DNA of 64,000 bases, from NCBI GenBank assembly GCA_950097015.1, contig CATNEN010000001.1:3371001-3435000 (forward strand), written 5' to 3'. The position numbers and the translations under genes are program-made. The notes under the pieces were generated by a model that saw only the letters and a program-made list of their open reading frames with translations, had not been told where the DNA came from and did not search any database. Origin of the DNA: Macrostomum hystrix. Its lineage: Eukaryota; Platyhelminthes; Macrostomidae. Positions 1-11,700 of the stretch are shown piece after piece (position 1 is the first letter of the stretch; each line of letters begins with the position of its first letter).

Positions 1-624
1 AATGGATTTATGCTTCCGTAATAGAGTGGCGTGCACGGAAGCAACGTGATTGGTCAGCTTGGCAAAGCCAATGGATTTCTGCTTCTGTAATAGAGTGGCG
101 TGCACGGAAGCAACGTGATTGGTCAGCTCGGAAGAGTCAGCGAATTTCCGCAGGCAAATCGAGCATTGGAAAGGCGTCACACCTGAAGTCTTCTGCCACT
201 TTCTCTTCTTCTTATTTCTGGCCTTCTTATTTTTTGTCTCCGTCTTGCAGTGTTGGCAGTAGGGCACGCAAGTTCTTGAAGCCGGTGTCCCAGCAATGCC
301 AGAATCGTCAGTGATGAAGCTGCTATTGCTGAATTGAATGTGCCTTGGAGTCAGTTGCACAGCTGACTCATTGCGAATCATGAAACCGCAAATCACAGTC
401 TGCTGATCTTTGAACAAACCGACTGGCCTGGCAGAGTATTGAGCCATAGACTGATGCTGAAACTGGACAATGGCTTTGCCAGCCTCCGAGACAATGTCTG
501 CAGCCTGGTGTGAAGCTGCGCTGTCTCGACTGTGCAACTCCACGTGCTGATCGTACTGCATCAGGTGCGAGCTCAGGAAGTACTTTGGACACATCGGACA
601 CTTGATTGATAGCTCATCGTCCAT
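1..624 (-). CDS. C2H2 zinc-finger protein, 5' part (runs off window start)
   Basis: An open frame of 208 codons runs on the minus strand from an ATG at 622-624 to the window edge without a stop. Finger 1 (about residues 9-31) is CPMC followed by 14 residues and HVELH. Finger 2 (about residues 153-174) is CSICLRKF followed by HVASVH, a C-x2-C-x12-H-x4-H finger. A CQHC pair lies before a Lys/Arg-rich stretch (KNKKARNKKKRKW) that could be a nuclear localisation signal. The last part carries a 69-bp in-frame tandem duplication (1-69 against 70-138) that repeats the helix and His pair of finger 2 without its cysteines. A likely nuclear nucleic-acid-binding protein; the subfamily is not recognised. 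A candidate acceptor (gcatttcag) lies 23 bases before the ATG. Confidence 0.72.
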   Translation of the reverse strand, partial: MDDELSIKCPMCPKYFLSSHLMQYDQHVELHSRDSAASHQAADIVSEAGKAIVQFQHQSMAQYSARPVGLFKDQQTVICGFMIRNESAVQLTPRHIQFSNSSFITDDSGIAGTPASRTCVPYCQHCKTETKNKKARNKKKRKWQKTSGVTPFQCSICLRKFADSSELTNHVASVHATLLQKQKSIGFAKLTNHVASVHATLLRKHKSI

Positions 625-690
625 AATTGGCTGATTCGAAGCAGTTGCTGAAATGCAGGAAGTCCACAACAATGAACTCATAATTTACCA

Positions 691-797
691 AATCAGCCTT
701 CAAATCTCTATTGGCTGTGGCGACTCAGTGCTTGCATTTTCCATAGAAACCAATTCAATGGCCGAATCCCCAGCCAATCAAGTTTTGAAGGCTGATT
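691..797. repeat. Imperfect inverted repeat, 27-bp arms, 53-bp loop
   Basis: Arm 691-717 and the reverse complement of 771-797 match at 24 of 27 positions; both begin aatcagccttcaaa and end attggctg. The arms are equally long and need no gaps. It could be a fold-back element, the ends of a very small MITE, or a hairpin RNA precursor. No coding frame crosses it. Confidence 0.6.
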
Positions 798-1250
798 CTG
801 CTAGGGTTAGATTCGGTTTCCAGAAATGATTAAACACAAACAGCTGTCAAATGTTTGAATTAGTATCAATGGTATTGTGTCAACTGACTCTACTGCACGA
901 ACCAATGACAATTCAGCATTTTGTATCGATAGAGGAACAGAGCAGAGACTGTTAACTCATGAACTCGACTTGTAAAATAAGAAACTAAAAGCTGTACAAT
1001 GACTGCAAATGGCTCACAATTGCATATAACAAATGGGCAACATAAGCGAACCAAAAAGCCTATCTGCACTTCACTGATAATAATTATAGCACGGAATTGC
1101 AGAGTGAACAAACAGATCAGACACAAGCATACATAATCGACTAGCGATAGATTTGATTAATAAGATGAGATAGAACTAGCACAAACTATCGAAATATTAC
1201 ACGGTGTTAACAGGAATGAAATTTACTGATAAATGAATGTTTTATCCTGA
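798..1250. other. AT-rich spacer, no gene seen
   Basis: Sequence between the inverted repeat and the first minisatellite. Only short open frames without family resemblance are present. It may hold the promoter of the minus-strand zinc-finger gene. Confidence 0.4.
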
Positions 1251-1261
1251 TCTCGGAATGG

Positions 1262-2176
1262 GAGACTGAAAAGGGATCTCAGATTGTTTGGGAGATGCGT
1301 TAGGGACATCTGATTGGTTGGGAGAGCCAATGGAGATTTCTGATTGGTTGATAATCCCGAAAGGGATCAGTGATTGGGAGAACCGATGGGGATCAGTAAT
1401 TGGGAGAACCGATGTGAATCAGTGATTGGGAGAACCGATGGGGATCAGTGATTGGGAGAACCGATGGGGACCAGTGATTGGGAGAACCGATGGGGATCAG
1501 TGATTGGGAGAACCGATGAAGATCAGTGATTGGGAGAACCGATGAAGATCAGTGATTGGGAGAACCGATGTGAATCAGTGATTGGGAGAACCGATGTGAA
1601 TCAGTGATTGGGAGAACCGATGGGTATCAGTGATTGGGAGAACCGATGAGGATCAGTGATTAGGAAAACCGATGTGAATCATTGATTGGGACAACCGATG
1701 TGAATCAGTGATTGGGAGAACCGATGTGAATCAGTGATTGGGAGAACCGATGGGGATCAGTGATTGGGAGAACCGATGAGGATCAGTGATTAGGAAAACC
1801 GATGAAGATCAGTGATTGGGAGAACCGATGAGGATCAGTGATTGGGAGAACCGATGTGAATCAGTGATTGGGAGAACCGATGTGAATCAGTGATTGGGAG
1901 AACCGATGTGAATCAGTGATTGGGAGAACCGATGTGAATCAGTGATTGGGAGAACCGATGTGAATCAGTGATTGGGAGAACCGATGTGAATCAGTGATTG
2001 GGAGAACCGATGGGGATCAGTGATTGGGAGAACCAATGTGAATCAGTGATTGGGAGAACCGATGTGAATCAGTGATTGGGAGAACCGATGTGAATCAGTG
2101 ATTGGGAGAACCGATGGGGATCAGTGATTGGGAGAACCGATGAGGATCAGTGATCCCCAGTGATTGGGAGAACCGA
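1262..2176. repeat. 26-bp minisatellite
   Basis: Tandem units of about 26 bp with core gattgggagaaccgatg followed by a variable triplet (ggg, tga, aag, agg) and atcagt. The first copies (1262-1370) are diverged and the rest nearly regular. Unit variants are interspersed, not blocked. Confidence 0.95.
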
Positions 2177-2321
2177 TCTCCTCACATTTGACACTTTATA
2201 GTACTCTAGTTCACTTGGGTCTTCCGTACAAATCCTTAAACAATTGAACTCTTAAACGGATATTTTGAGCTAGCATGCCATGCAAGTAGAAAAAATGCTT
2301 ATTTGAAGCACTAATATACAT

Positions 2322-4010
2322 TCCACTGTTAGATCTACCCATTCCACTGTTAGATCTACCCATTCCACTGTCAGATCTACACATTCCACTGTCAGATCTA
2401 CCCGTTCCGCTGCTAGATCTACCCATTCCGCTGTTAGATCTACCCATTCCGCTGTTAGATCTACCCATTCCGCTGTTAGATCTACACATTCCACTGTTAG
2501 ATCTACCCATTCCACTGTTAGATCTACCCATTTCACTGTTAGATCTACCCATTCCGCTGTTAGATCTACCCATTCCGCTGTTAGATCTACCCATTCCACT
2601 GTTAGATCTACCCATTCCACTGTTAGATCTACCCATTCCACTGTTAGATCTACCCATTCCACTGTTAGATCTACCCATTCCACTGTTAGATCTACCCATT
2701 CCACTGTCAGATCTACACATTCCACTGTCAGATCTACCCGTTCCGCTGCTAGATCTACCCATTCCGCTGTTAGATCTACCCATTCCGCTGTTAGATCTAC
2801 CCATTCCGCTGTTAGATCTACACATTCCACTGTTAGATCTACCCATTCCACTGTTAGATCTACCCATTTCACTGTTAGATCTACCCATTCCGCTGTTAGA
2901 TCTACCCATTCCGCTGTTAGATCTACCCATTCCACTGTTAGATCTACCCATTCCACTGTTAGATCTACCCATTCCACTGTTAGATCTACCCATTCCACTG
3001 TTAGATCTACCCATTCCACTGTTAGATCTACCCATTCCACTGTCAGATCTACACATTCCACTGTCAGATCTACCCGTTCCGCTGCTAGATCTACCCATTC
3101 CGCTGTTAGATCTACCCATTCCGCTGTTAGATCTACCCATTCCGCTGTTAGATCTACCCATTCCGCTGTTAGATCTACACATTCCACTGTTAGATCTACC
3201 CATTCCACTGTTAGATCTACCCATTCCACTGTTAGATCTACCCATTCTACTGTCAGATCTACCCATTCCACTGTCAGATCTACACATTCCACTGTTAGAT
3301 CTACCCATTCCACAGTTAGATCTACTCATTCCACTGTTAGATCTACACAATCCACTGTTAGATCTACTCATTCCACTGTTAGATCTACCCATTCCACTGT
3401 TAGATCTACACATTCCACTTTTAGATCTACTCATTCCACTGTTAGATCTACCCATTCCACTGTTAGATCTACACATTCCATTGTTAGATCTACTCATTCC
3501 ACTGTTAGATCTACTCATTCCACTGTTAGATCTACTCATTTCATTGTTAGATCTACACATTCCACTGTTTGATCTACCCATTCCACTGTTAAACCTACAC
3601 ATTCCACTGTTAGATCTACCCATTCCAATGTTAGATCTACACATTCCACTGTCAGATCTACTCATTTCACTGTTAGATCTACCCATTCCAATGTTAGATC
3701 TACACATTCCACTGTTAGATCTACCCATTCTACTGTCAGATCTACCCATTCCACTGTCAGATCTACCCAGTCCACTGTCAGATCTGTCAGATCTGTCAGA
3801 TCTACCCATTCCACTGTCAGATCTACACATTCCACTGTTAGATCTACCCATTCCACTGTCATATCTACTTATTCCACTGTCAGATCTACCCATTCCACTG
3901 TCAGATCTACCCATTCCACTGTCAGATCTACCCATTCCACTGTCAGATCTACCCATTCCACTGTCAGATCTACCCATTCCACAGTTAGATCTACCCATTC
4001 CACTGTTACA
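2322..4010. repeat. 21-bp minisatellite with 336-bp higher-order repeat
   Basis: About 80 units of 21 bp with core attccactgttagatctacc, each usually carrying an agatct palindrome. The marker cccgttccgctgctagatct occurs at 2401, 2737 and 3073, exactly 336 bp (16 units) apart, so the left half is a higher-order repeat of about three copies. The right half is more mixed. Long open frames on both strands here exist only because 21 is divisible by three. Confidence 0.97.
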
Positions 4011-4043
4011 CATTTCATATTTGGCGTGTCAGGTCTGAAAGGC

Positions 4044-4095
4044 TTCTCGCCAGTGAGCTATTGAGCCAGTGAGCTATTGAGCCAGTGAGCTATCG
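4044..4095. repeat. Short 19-bp tandem repeat
   Basis: About two and a half copies of gagccagtgagctattgag, the last diverged. They lie just after the 21-bp array. Confidence 0.8.
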
Positions 4096-4790
4096 AACAG
4101 TTTCAATGCTGGTAGGTTACAGAATGCGGCAGCTGGCCTGCAAAGTCCTACTCAAAAGCTGGCGAGGCCTTTCAGACTGCCAAACATTGGGGAAGTTGCC
4201 AATCGCTCCTCTATAGCCCATTGTGCTATTGTGCATTGTGCTACAGACCAGGAAATAAATTTTCCCATTTTGGTCTGCTGTGGGGAGCCAACCTGAGTGC
4301 GGGCTGACAGCAACACCAGCAACCCCACTCCACGCGGTTTCTAATCCGCAAAGGAAGCCAGGAACGGAACTTCAATGCAGGGAGTGTGCGAGTTGACGAA
4401 ACAGCTGGCTTCTTCAAGCAGAGAGTGCCAAAGCTAAGAAAAGCTGATCGTCAGGTCGTAAGAGCTCAGCTCCCCGATCCGAAACTTGTGCAGGCCTTCC
4501 TAGCCGCCCTTTTACCCCACTCTCCTGTCTAGTATCAGACTGGCTGCTTCAGCATAATCTGCCAGAAATTCATTCGACCGTCAGCAGCCAAGTAAAAGAC
4601 ATCGGCGAACCGACTGTGAGCTCTGCCGCAACCCGTGAGCAGCTGGTGAGTCAGTCTGCACTGATTGAGTAAATATTTAACTGCAGCAGTATGTGCATGC
4701 TCATGCAGTGCTCAAGACATATACATACTATATAGACCATTCTAAACAGCCTCATCTGAATCTGCCAGACTCAAGCCGCACAAATCTAGT
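4096..4790. other. Unique spacer, no gene recognised
   Basis: Mixed-composition sequence between two repeat blocks, with no open frame that resembles a known family. It may be a degenerate mobile element or regulatory sequence; nothing more can be supported. Confidence 0.35.
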
Positions 4791-4793
4791 CCC

Positions 4794-5625
4794 TCCGAGT
4801 ATCTCACCCTTCATCTATCCGCCCTCCTACAACTTCCGCCCCTCCGAGTATCTCACCCTTCATCTATTCACCCTCCTACAACTTCCGCCCCTCCGAGTAT
4901 CTCACCCTTCATCTATCCACCCTCCTACAACTTCCGCCCCTCCGAGTATCTCACCCTTCATCTATCCACCCTCCCACAACTTCCGCCCCTCCGAGTATCT
5001 CACAATTCATCTATCCACCCTCCCACAACTTCCGCCCCTCCGAGTATCTCACCCTTCATCTATCCACCCTCCTACAACTTCCGTCCCTCCGAGTATCTCA
5101 CCCTTCATCTATCCACCCTCCTACAACTTCCGCCCCTCCGAGTATCTCACCCTTCATCTATCCACCCTCCTACAACTTCCGCCCCTCCGAGTATCTCACC
5201 CTTCATCTATCCACCCTCCTACAACTTCCGTCCCTTCGAGTATCTCACCCTTCATCTATCCACCCCTCCAACTATCCACCCCTCCAACTATCCGCCCCTC
5301 CAACAATCCGCCCTCCAGCTATCCACCCCTCCAACTATCCGCCCCTCCAACAATCCGCCCCTCCAACTATCTGCCCTCCAGCTATCCACCCCTCCAACTA
5401 TCCGCCCCTCCAACTATCCACCCCTCCAACTATCCGCCCCTCCAACAATCCGCCCCTCCAACTATCCGCCCTCCAGCTATCCACTCCTCCAACTATCCGC
5501 ACCTCCAACTATTTGCCCCTCCAACAATCCGCCCTCCAACAATCCGCCCCTCCAACAATCCGCCCCTCCAACTATCCGCCCCTCCGACTATCCGCCCCTC
5601 TAACTTTTTGCCCCTCTAACATATT
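4794..5625. repeat. Two adjoining pyrimidine-rich minisatellites (49 bp, then about 20 bp)
   Basis: From 4794 to about 5262 there are nine copies of a 49-bp unit containing ctcacccttcatctatcc and acaacttccgcccctccgag. From 5262 to 5625 a shorter unit built on cccctccaactatccg takes over. Both are C/T-rich on the plus strand and lie directly upstream of the ankyrin/Mab-21 gene, so they may sit in its 5' region. Confidence 0.95.
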
Positions 5626-5794
5626 TGAAAAGGTGGGTGGTTAGAAAATGGTTAGTTTGAGGGGTAGTTCAGTAGTCTTCAGTCCGGAATCAATCTGACA
5701 CTTCGCAGTAAACTTAGCTAAAGGATTTACTTTTTATTAAAACTTTGCAATTCACAAATAGTCTTTCTTATCTCGCTAATTTCAGAATTAAAAA

Positions 5795-8700
5795 ATGGAC
5801 TCGCAGACCGAAGAGTGGCTGGAAAAGTTGCGGACAATCGATGACCAAACAGAAAGAGATCAGTTCTGCAGAGAGGCTGCGGAATCTGCTGCAAGATCGG
5901 GTCAGTGGGAAATTGTGAAGCTTTATGTGGCGAAAGTCGCTGACCAGAAAGTGAGAGATCAGTGCTGCAGCATGGCTGCGAAATCTGCTGCAAGATTCGG
6001 TCAGTGGGATATGGTGAAGTTTTTTGTGCCGAAAGTCGCTGACCAAAATTTGAAACTGAATGTTCGTCGTGACTGCACAGTCGCGGCCTGCTCTTGTCAC
6101 CGTGAAGATGTCGTTGACTTCCTCGATCTTCAGCCCGAGTGGCTCTTCCAATTCAGTCAAGTGCTCAGCTTCACCGCCTCGATGGCCATTGAGGGCAGGA
6201 ACTCGATTCTCACCCAGACTCTGTCTCGAATGCAGCCAGCCCAGATCACGCAGTTGCTCTGTGCTTCAATCTCCCATGGCCATGTCGCACTGGCTCTCAC
6301 CCTCATGAATAAGAAGCGACCCGGCAGAGAATACGTCGATCAGCCAGACGACAGCTCAGGAGCCACTGCTCTCATGCTGGCAGCTGATGAAGGTCATCAC
6401 GAGCTCATTGAGAGGCTGGTGGATCTCGGTGCGTCAGTGCGAGCTGAAGACAGTCAGGGTCGGACAGCTCTGTCGCGAGCTTGTGAAGCGGGTCACGTGC
6501 GAGCAGCCAAGACTCTGATGGATAGAGGAGCGGATGTGAGTCATCGAGACGGCCGGGGTCAGACTTGTGCGCAGCTGGCGGAGCAGCGCGGACATCAGCA
6601 GGTGCTGCGACTGTTGGGGATCCCGCGATCAAGGTGAGGCAGTCATGCTGTGTTAATTTCCTTCAGTATGCAATCTTCAGGAACTGATCCTGCGTGTTAG
6701 TTTGCTTCTACTTGAATTTTCAGATCAAAACTGAGCTGCAAACTGGCTTTGACCGCAGCATTGCCTGAACTGACTCATTGGACAAAATTTTCTTATCCTC
6801 GCATTTGCATCCAGTTTCTGCTATTTCCCTCCCCCTCCCTACTTTGTCCCAAGGACTACAAATGCAAGGGCCAAGGATGTAACTCTCGATGCATAGAATG
6901 TTTTAACTGCATGATGTGGAGTGTACTACGGGAATCGAGTGGGAATGTGAGCCAGCAGAATTTTTCAAATTTTAGGCACTTAATAATCGCGACCCACCTA
7001 GCAGCTGGCCGCAAACAAGATCATTAATCTTAGGGCCTGGTTTGGGGCGGCGGTGAATTAAGTAGCCGTCGAATCCCCTCTCCCTGGATCTGTTTAGCCC
7101 TTTGTAGGAATGACTGATCGCGGGCCATAACTTTATTGTATGAGTAGTTTAGGTCATAATTCCCCTCCAAACCGCGATCAGATATTGGGAATCACTCGGG
7201 CATTATGAGTGATCATTAATTCTTCATGCCCCCACTTCTTTACAGTATTCGAGCCCAGCTCGACTTTATGACCTCCTCTCTTAGATACATGTAAATGTCA
7301 CTGTAGGCAGGTCGGCGCCTGCGCTTCTCATTGTCCTGGCGGAGAAACAATTATTGGCCGACTGCCGGCGGCTGCTCGTAAAGGAGCATCTGTCGTTTCT
7401 CGCCGCCGGTTCATTGGGTAATCGGGGTGGCCATCGCCGCTTCGATTCCTCGATGACAGGCTGGCGCGAATGTGGGTTATTTTGTTGAATGTCGAGGTTG
7501 GCGTGCTGCAGGACTATTTAAGAAAGCGCGCTGCGCTACTCCCCCGAGGACCCCCCTTCCAACGGACCTTCGGACCCGTACCTTCTGGCGGACCCTCTCC
7601 GGACCTCCGCCCAGAGACTTAACCCTCTCCGGACCCCCGGACCTTTTTCCCCACTTAGGGCTTAGACCCTAGAGCTTTAAGCTCATCTAGTGCTCACAGG
7701 CTCATTGCCTGCCTATAAGCTCCGAGTAGTACAAGCCACCTCTTTAGGTGACTTGACTTGACTTACTTGACTTAGCGGCAGGGAGCCTCCATGACGGACG
7801 CAGCGAGGAGGCGGCAGATGCCGCCCATATCGCTAACCCCTGGCAGCCAGACAGCCTCCAGCGAGGCGATGCCGCTCAGGGTGGTCCGTCGGTCGATTCC
7901 GCCGCGCGATCTTCCTCGCCATAGGCTGGGAAGAAATCAGCTCGGCCGGTATCCCGGAGGAAGTGGGCGAGCTGTGGGATGTTCTCGGGCGAGCAGGCTT
8001 CGGCGAGAGTCGGTGCCGGCCCGAGATGTTTTAGCCTGGCCCGGGTGAAGGCCGGGCAGTGGCAGATGAAATGCTCTGCATTTTCGCGTCCGGAGCAGCA
8101 GAAGGGACACGTTTCCTCAGGCACGTGGCCTTGAAGGTAGCGGTGTCTGGTGAAGCAGCCATGTCCCGAAAGAGCCATAGTGACTGCTCTTAGGTCTCTG
8201 CGGTTAAGCCTGAGTAAGGCCTTACGCAGGTTACTAGAGGGGGTTGGCACCGCAGCCCTGGACTGGCGACAGTTCACGGTGCTGGACCACCTCCTCCGGT
8301 GCTGGGTCTCCTCTTTAGGTGAGCTCTCGAATTGAGCCACTGAGCTCCACTGGTGTGTTGGCCCCTGCCAGCTCACAATTAGTTTTCCCCTCCTCCTTCC
8401 TCGCTAATCTTGCCCCGTCACTCCCACGAGAACTACAGGCCTGCGGCACGCGATCGGCTCTCGGATAAGTAACCCGCGTAGCGGCTTTAATTGTTATTCC
8501 TAAGGGACTTTTACTTCTAGCTAGGCGGCATAATAGTGGGAAAGGGCATCGGGATTTTTAGCCTAATAAACTAATCGCCGTTAGCCAAATACTTTACATT
8601 AGGCCAATTTTAATTACAATTTAAATCCTTTCACCTTCTGTTCGCCTCCATGTTTAATTTCACTACTAGACAGCCCTCAGCTATGAGTGGCTAATCTTCT

Positions 8701-11700
8701 AGGGGGTGGGCTCTGGTGATGCCGAGCTGAAGGCTGCGGCAGGAGGACAACTGTAAGCGCGCACAAAAGTAATAAGGAGCTAGAGATTTGCAAGCAGATG
8801 CGGAGGTAGTATGTGCATTTCTTCCCAGGGGGTTGGGGGAATCCTTGGCCGGCTTTCCTTCTCCCTCTTGGGCGGGCTCCCTTTCGCAACTGCGGCCACG
8901 GGAGCGAGAGTGATGACTTAATAATCTTTCGCTTGCATAATCACTCAGCCAGTGTTCTGCTTAATCTCTCCAGCCTCTGATTTCCTCAACTCACACAGAT
9001 TCGGATTTGTTAGTTACTTAATGTGTAGGCTGCAGTCTAATGTATAGAATGTGTCTGATGTCTTATGAGTAGGATTCTGGCTATGGATTCTCATTCAAGT
9101 TCTTAGTACCACCTTTCTAGACCCCTGTAGCCCGAATTCAGGAATCCCCTTTTGAGGCGTGTCTCGATCCATTCTGGGGCTCTCACCCCAGTCTAAAACG
9201 GAAGTTGCAGAATGCCCTATTTTTTCGGCTTGTCTAGATCTGCGTGATAAACTAGGAGCTGTGTACTCCGGGGACCCAAGTTCCCAAATGCCTGCGGTGG
9301 CAACGTAGGCGCATTGGGTGGTGGCGCTACCCTAGATCATTTTCCGCTTTGCCGATAGCCGTTCCGCAGTTCTGTGACAAGAGCCTAGGCCGTTTCGACC
9401 ACCGCTACCAAGGTTAGGAGTCAGTTGCGCACGTACTACTGACGACAGTAGGCTGTCTAGCCCTGTCCTGTCCGATTCCGGATAGTCCGACGCCTCTCTT
9501 TTTAGACTTTTAGCCGGTTTCGAGCATTGCTTGGGGTAACGGCAGTCATGCCTGTGGCCTATGGGACGAGTGGGACTGGCCAGCATGAGGCCGATAGGAC
9601 CACTCCCTGCATCTACTGAACCTCCTCATCTCTCCCTTCATCTCCTCTCTCTCTCCGCGACATCTCGCGAGTAGCTAGGTGGATATTTAATTGACTATGT
9701 CGCCCGCCTCTAGCAATCATCTCTCATGAGGGCAGGTCAGCGGTTGCAAAACACCCAAACCATGTCAGGATGATCTTCTCCATGACTAACCATTTCATGC
9801 AAATCGGATCTACTTCCTCCTGATCTTTTCAGCGAACCGAATGCCAAGGAGGCAGCCGGACTCTGCACCGACTCAAGTCTCACTGGGTGAGTTGCAGATT
9901 CTGCTGATCAGCTTGAGATGCCAGTCTGTGCAGGTGTACAATCCATCAGCTGACTGAGTTCCCCATCATTCCAGGCTCAGAGACGACTCACAGCGGGACA
10001 GGCAGCTCAGCGAGGAACTGCACCGACTGCTCAGCGAGGCTGGATTCACTGAGGAGAGAGCAAAGTGTCAGCAGGAAATGGCTGACTGGCTGCAAAAAGT
10101 CGCTCAAGCCCTCACTGTGATGCAGATGCAGATGCTGATGTCAGGCAGCTACGCATATGGCTTTGACAAAAATCTGGTGAAAGTGAACGGCAGGACAGGG
10201 CAGGACTCGCAGATGCAGATGACAGGCAGCTACGCAGAAGGCTGGGCCAACAGTCTAGTGCAAGTGAACGGCAGGACAGCGGCTGACTCAGACATTGACT
10301 GGACTGTGCTGGTTCAAGGTCAGCTGCTGCATCTGGACGGCAGCTGCGATGAAACGAATAATAAAGGCTGCGAAGGTGCCACGAAGCAGCGGGTCACGGA
10401 GGGTCACGCGCAGGTGGCAGTGGGGTCAGGTGAGTGACATCTGCCATGACATGTGCTTCACGGGTTTAGAGGTTTACGAGTAGTTTGGTGTCAATCCAGG
10501 AAAGTTTTATGGTTAAAAATAGAGTCCCGAACTTGACGTTTGTCACAAAAATGCTGGGTTTCACCACCCACTGCAGGCAGCCAACCTGCCGGCTCAGCCA
10601 AGGCATGCGGTGTGCGGCCTGCTCAGGACACGTGCCATGCGATCGAGTGCTGCAGCTCATTCTGTGAGGACAGAGTTACGAAGATAAACACTTCTACCGG
10701 CAATGTTCACCTCGTGAGGGCAACCAGACCGAATGAGACCAATGAGCTCAGAGTGAGCTTCAGCTTCCAAGAGAAAGAGGCCATGAGAAATCTGAGCACA
10801 GTCCAGGGACAGCTGTTCTCAATCATCAAGTTCATCTTCAAGAGACATTTGCCACTCACTCTGGACACACCTGGACTCAAGACCTACCATGCAAAGACTC
10901 TGCTCTTCTTCATGCTGGAGAAGCATGGCACAGACCCAAATGCTGAAGCTTGGCAGCCTCAGAATCTGATCTCACTGCTGAAGAAGTCTCTCGACATGAT
11001 GCTGAGCTTCATCGACTCAAGCAGCTCACCCGATGAGTGCATGCCGCACTTCTTCATGTCCGACGCTCCGCTCTACTTCAAGAACGCTGGAATCGGCGGC
11101 GACTTCGACAACACGAAGGTGAGGGTTCAAGACCGACTGAGAGAGCTGAGAAGCGACATCGGCGGAGTGGTTGAGCAGATGAGCAGTTTCGTGAGACCTT
11201 TACAGTCAGAGAATTTCGACTTTCACCCGTTCACTCTGCTGCCACTGACAACGCCTGCTTTCACGAAAATAAGGAAAGGATCTAATCATCGTAAACCAGT
11301 TGGTTGTGTGAATGTTGATTTATCTACATTCTTATACAGTGACGTGTACAGTGTGGTGCACCATTGTTTTCTTGAGCTGCAGTCAGAGTCTGCAGACAGA
11401 GACACCCAGATGGGGCAGCTCAGTTTCCTGGATGAGAAGCCGTGGTGCAAGTGCGCCGACCTGTGCATGACCGCCATGGCGCATTTAAGATTCGGGGATA
11501 CCAAGGAGGCTGAGAGACTCGCGATGGAGCTCCAGAGTCACAGAGTTCAGAGTGGAATAAGGCCTGGTGATATCGGATACAATCTGCCATCAGACTTGGA
11601 CTGGGCGTGGAGGTTCTGCCTCCCCGCAGACACTCCGCCTCGATTCCCATTCCTTCCCGAGTTCACGCAGACTCTGCTCACAGCCAGACTGTCGCAGCCT

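Noticed and set aside
2211-4013. 600-codon minus-strand frame encoding GMGRSNS repeats
   Set aside because: The unit length (21 bp) is divisible by three and several frames on both strands are open. No start context, splice signals or unique domain support coding.
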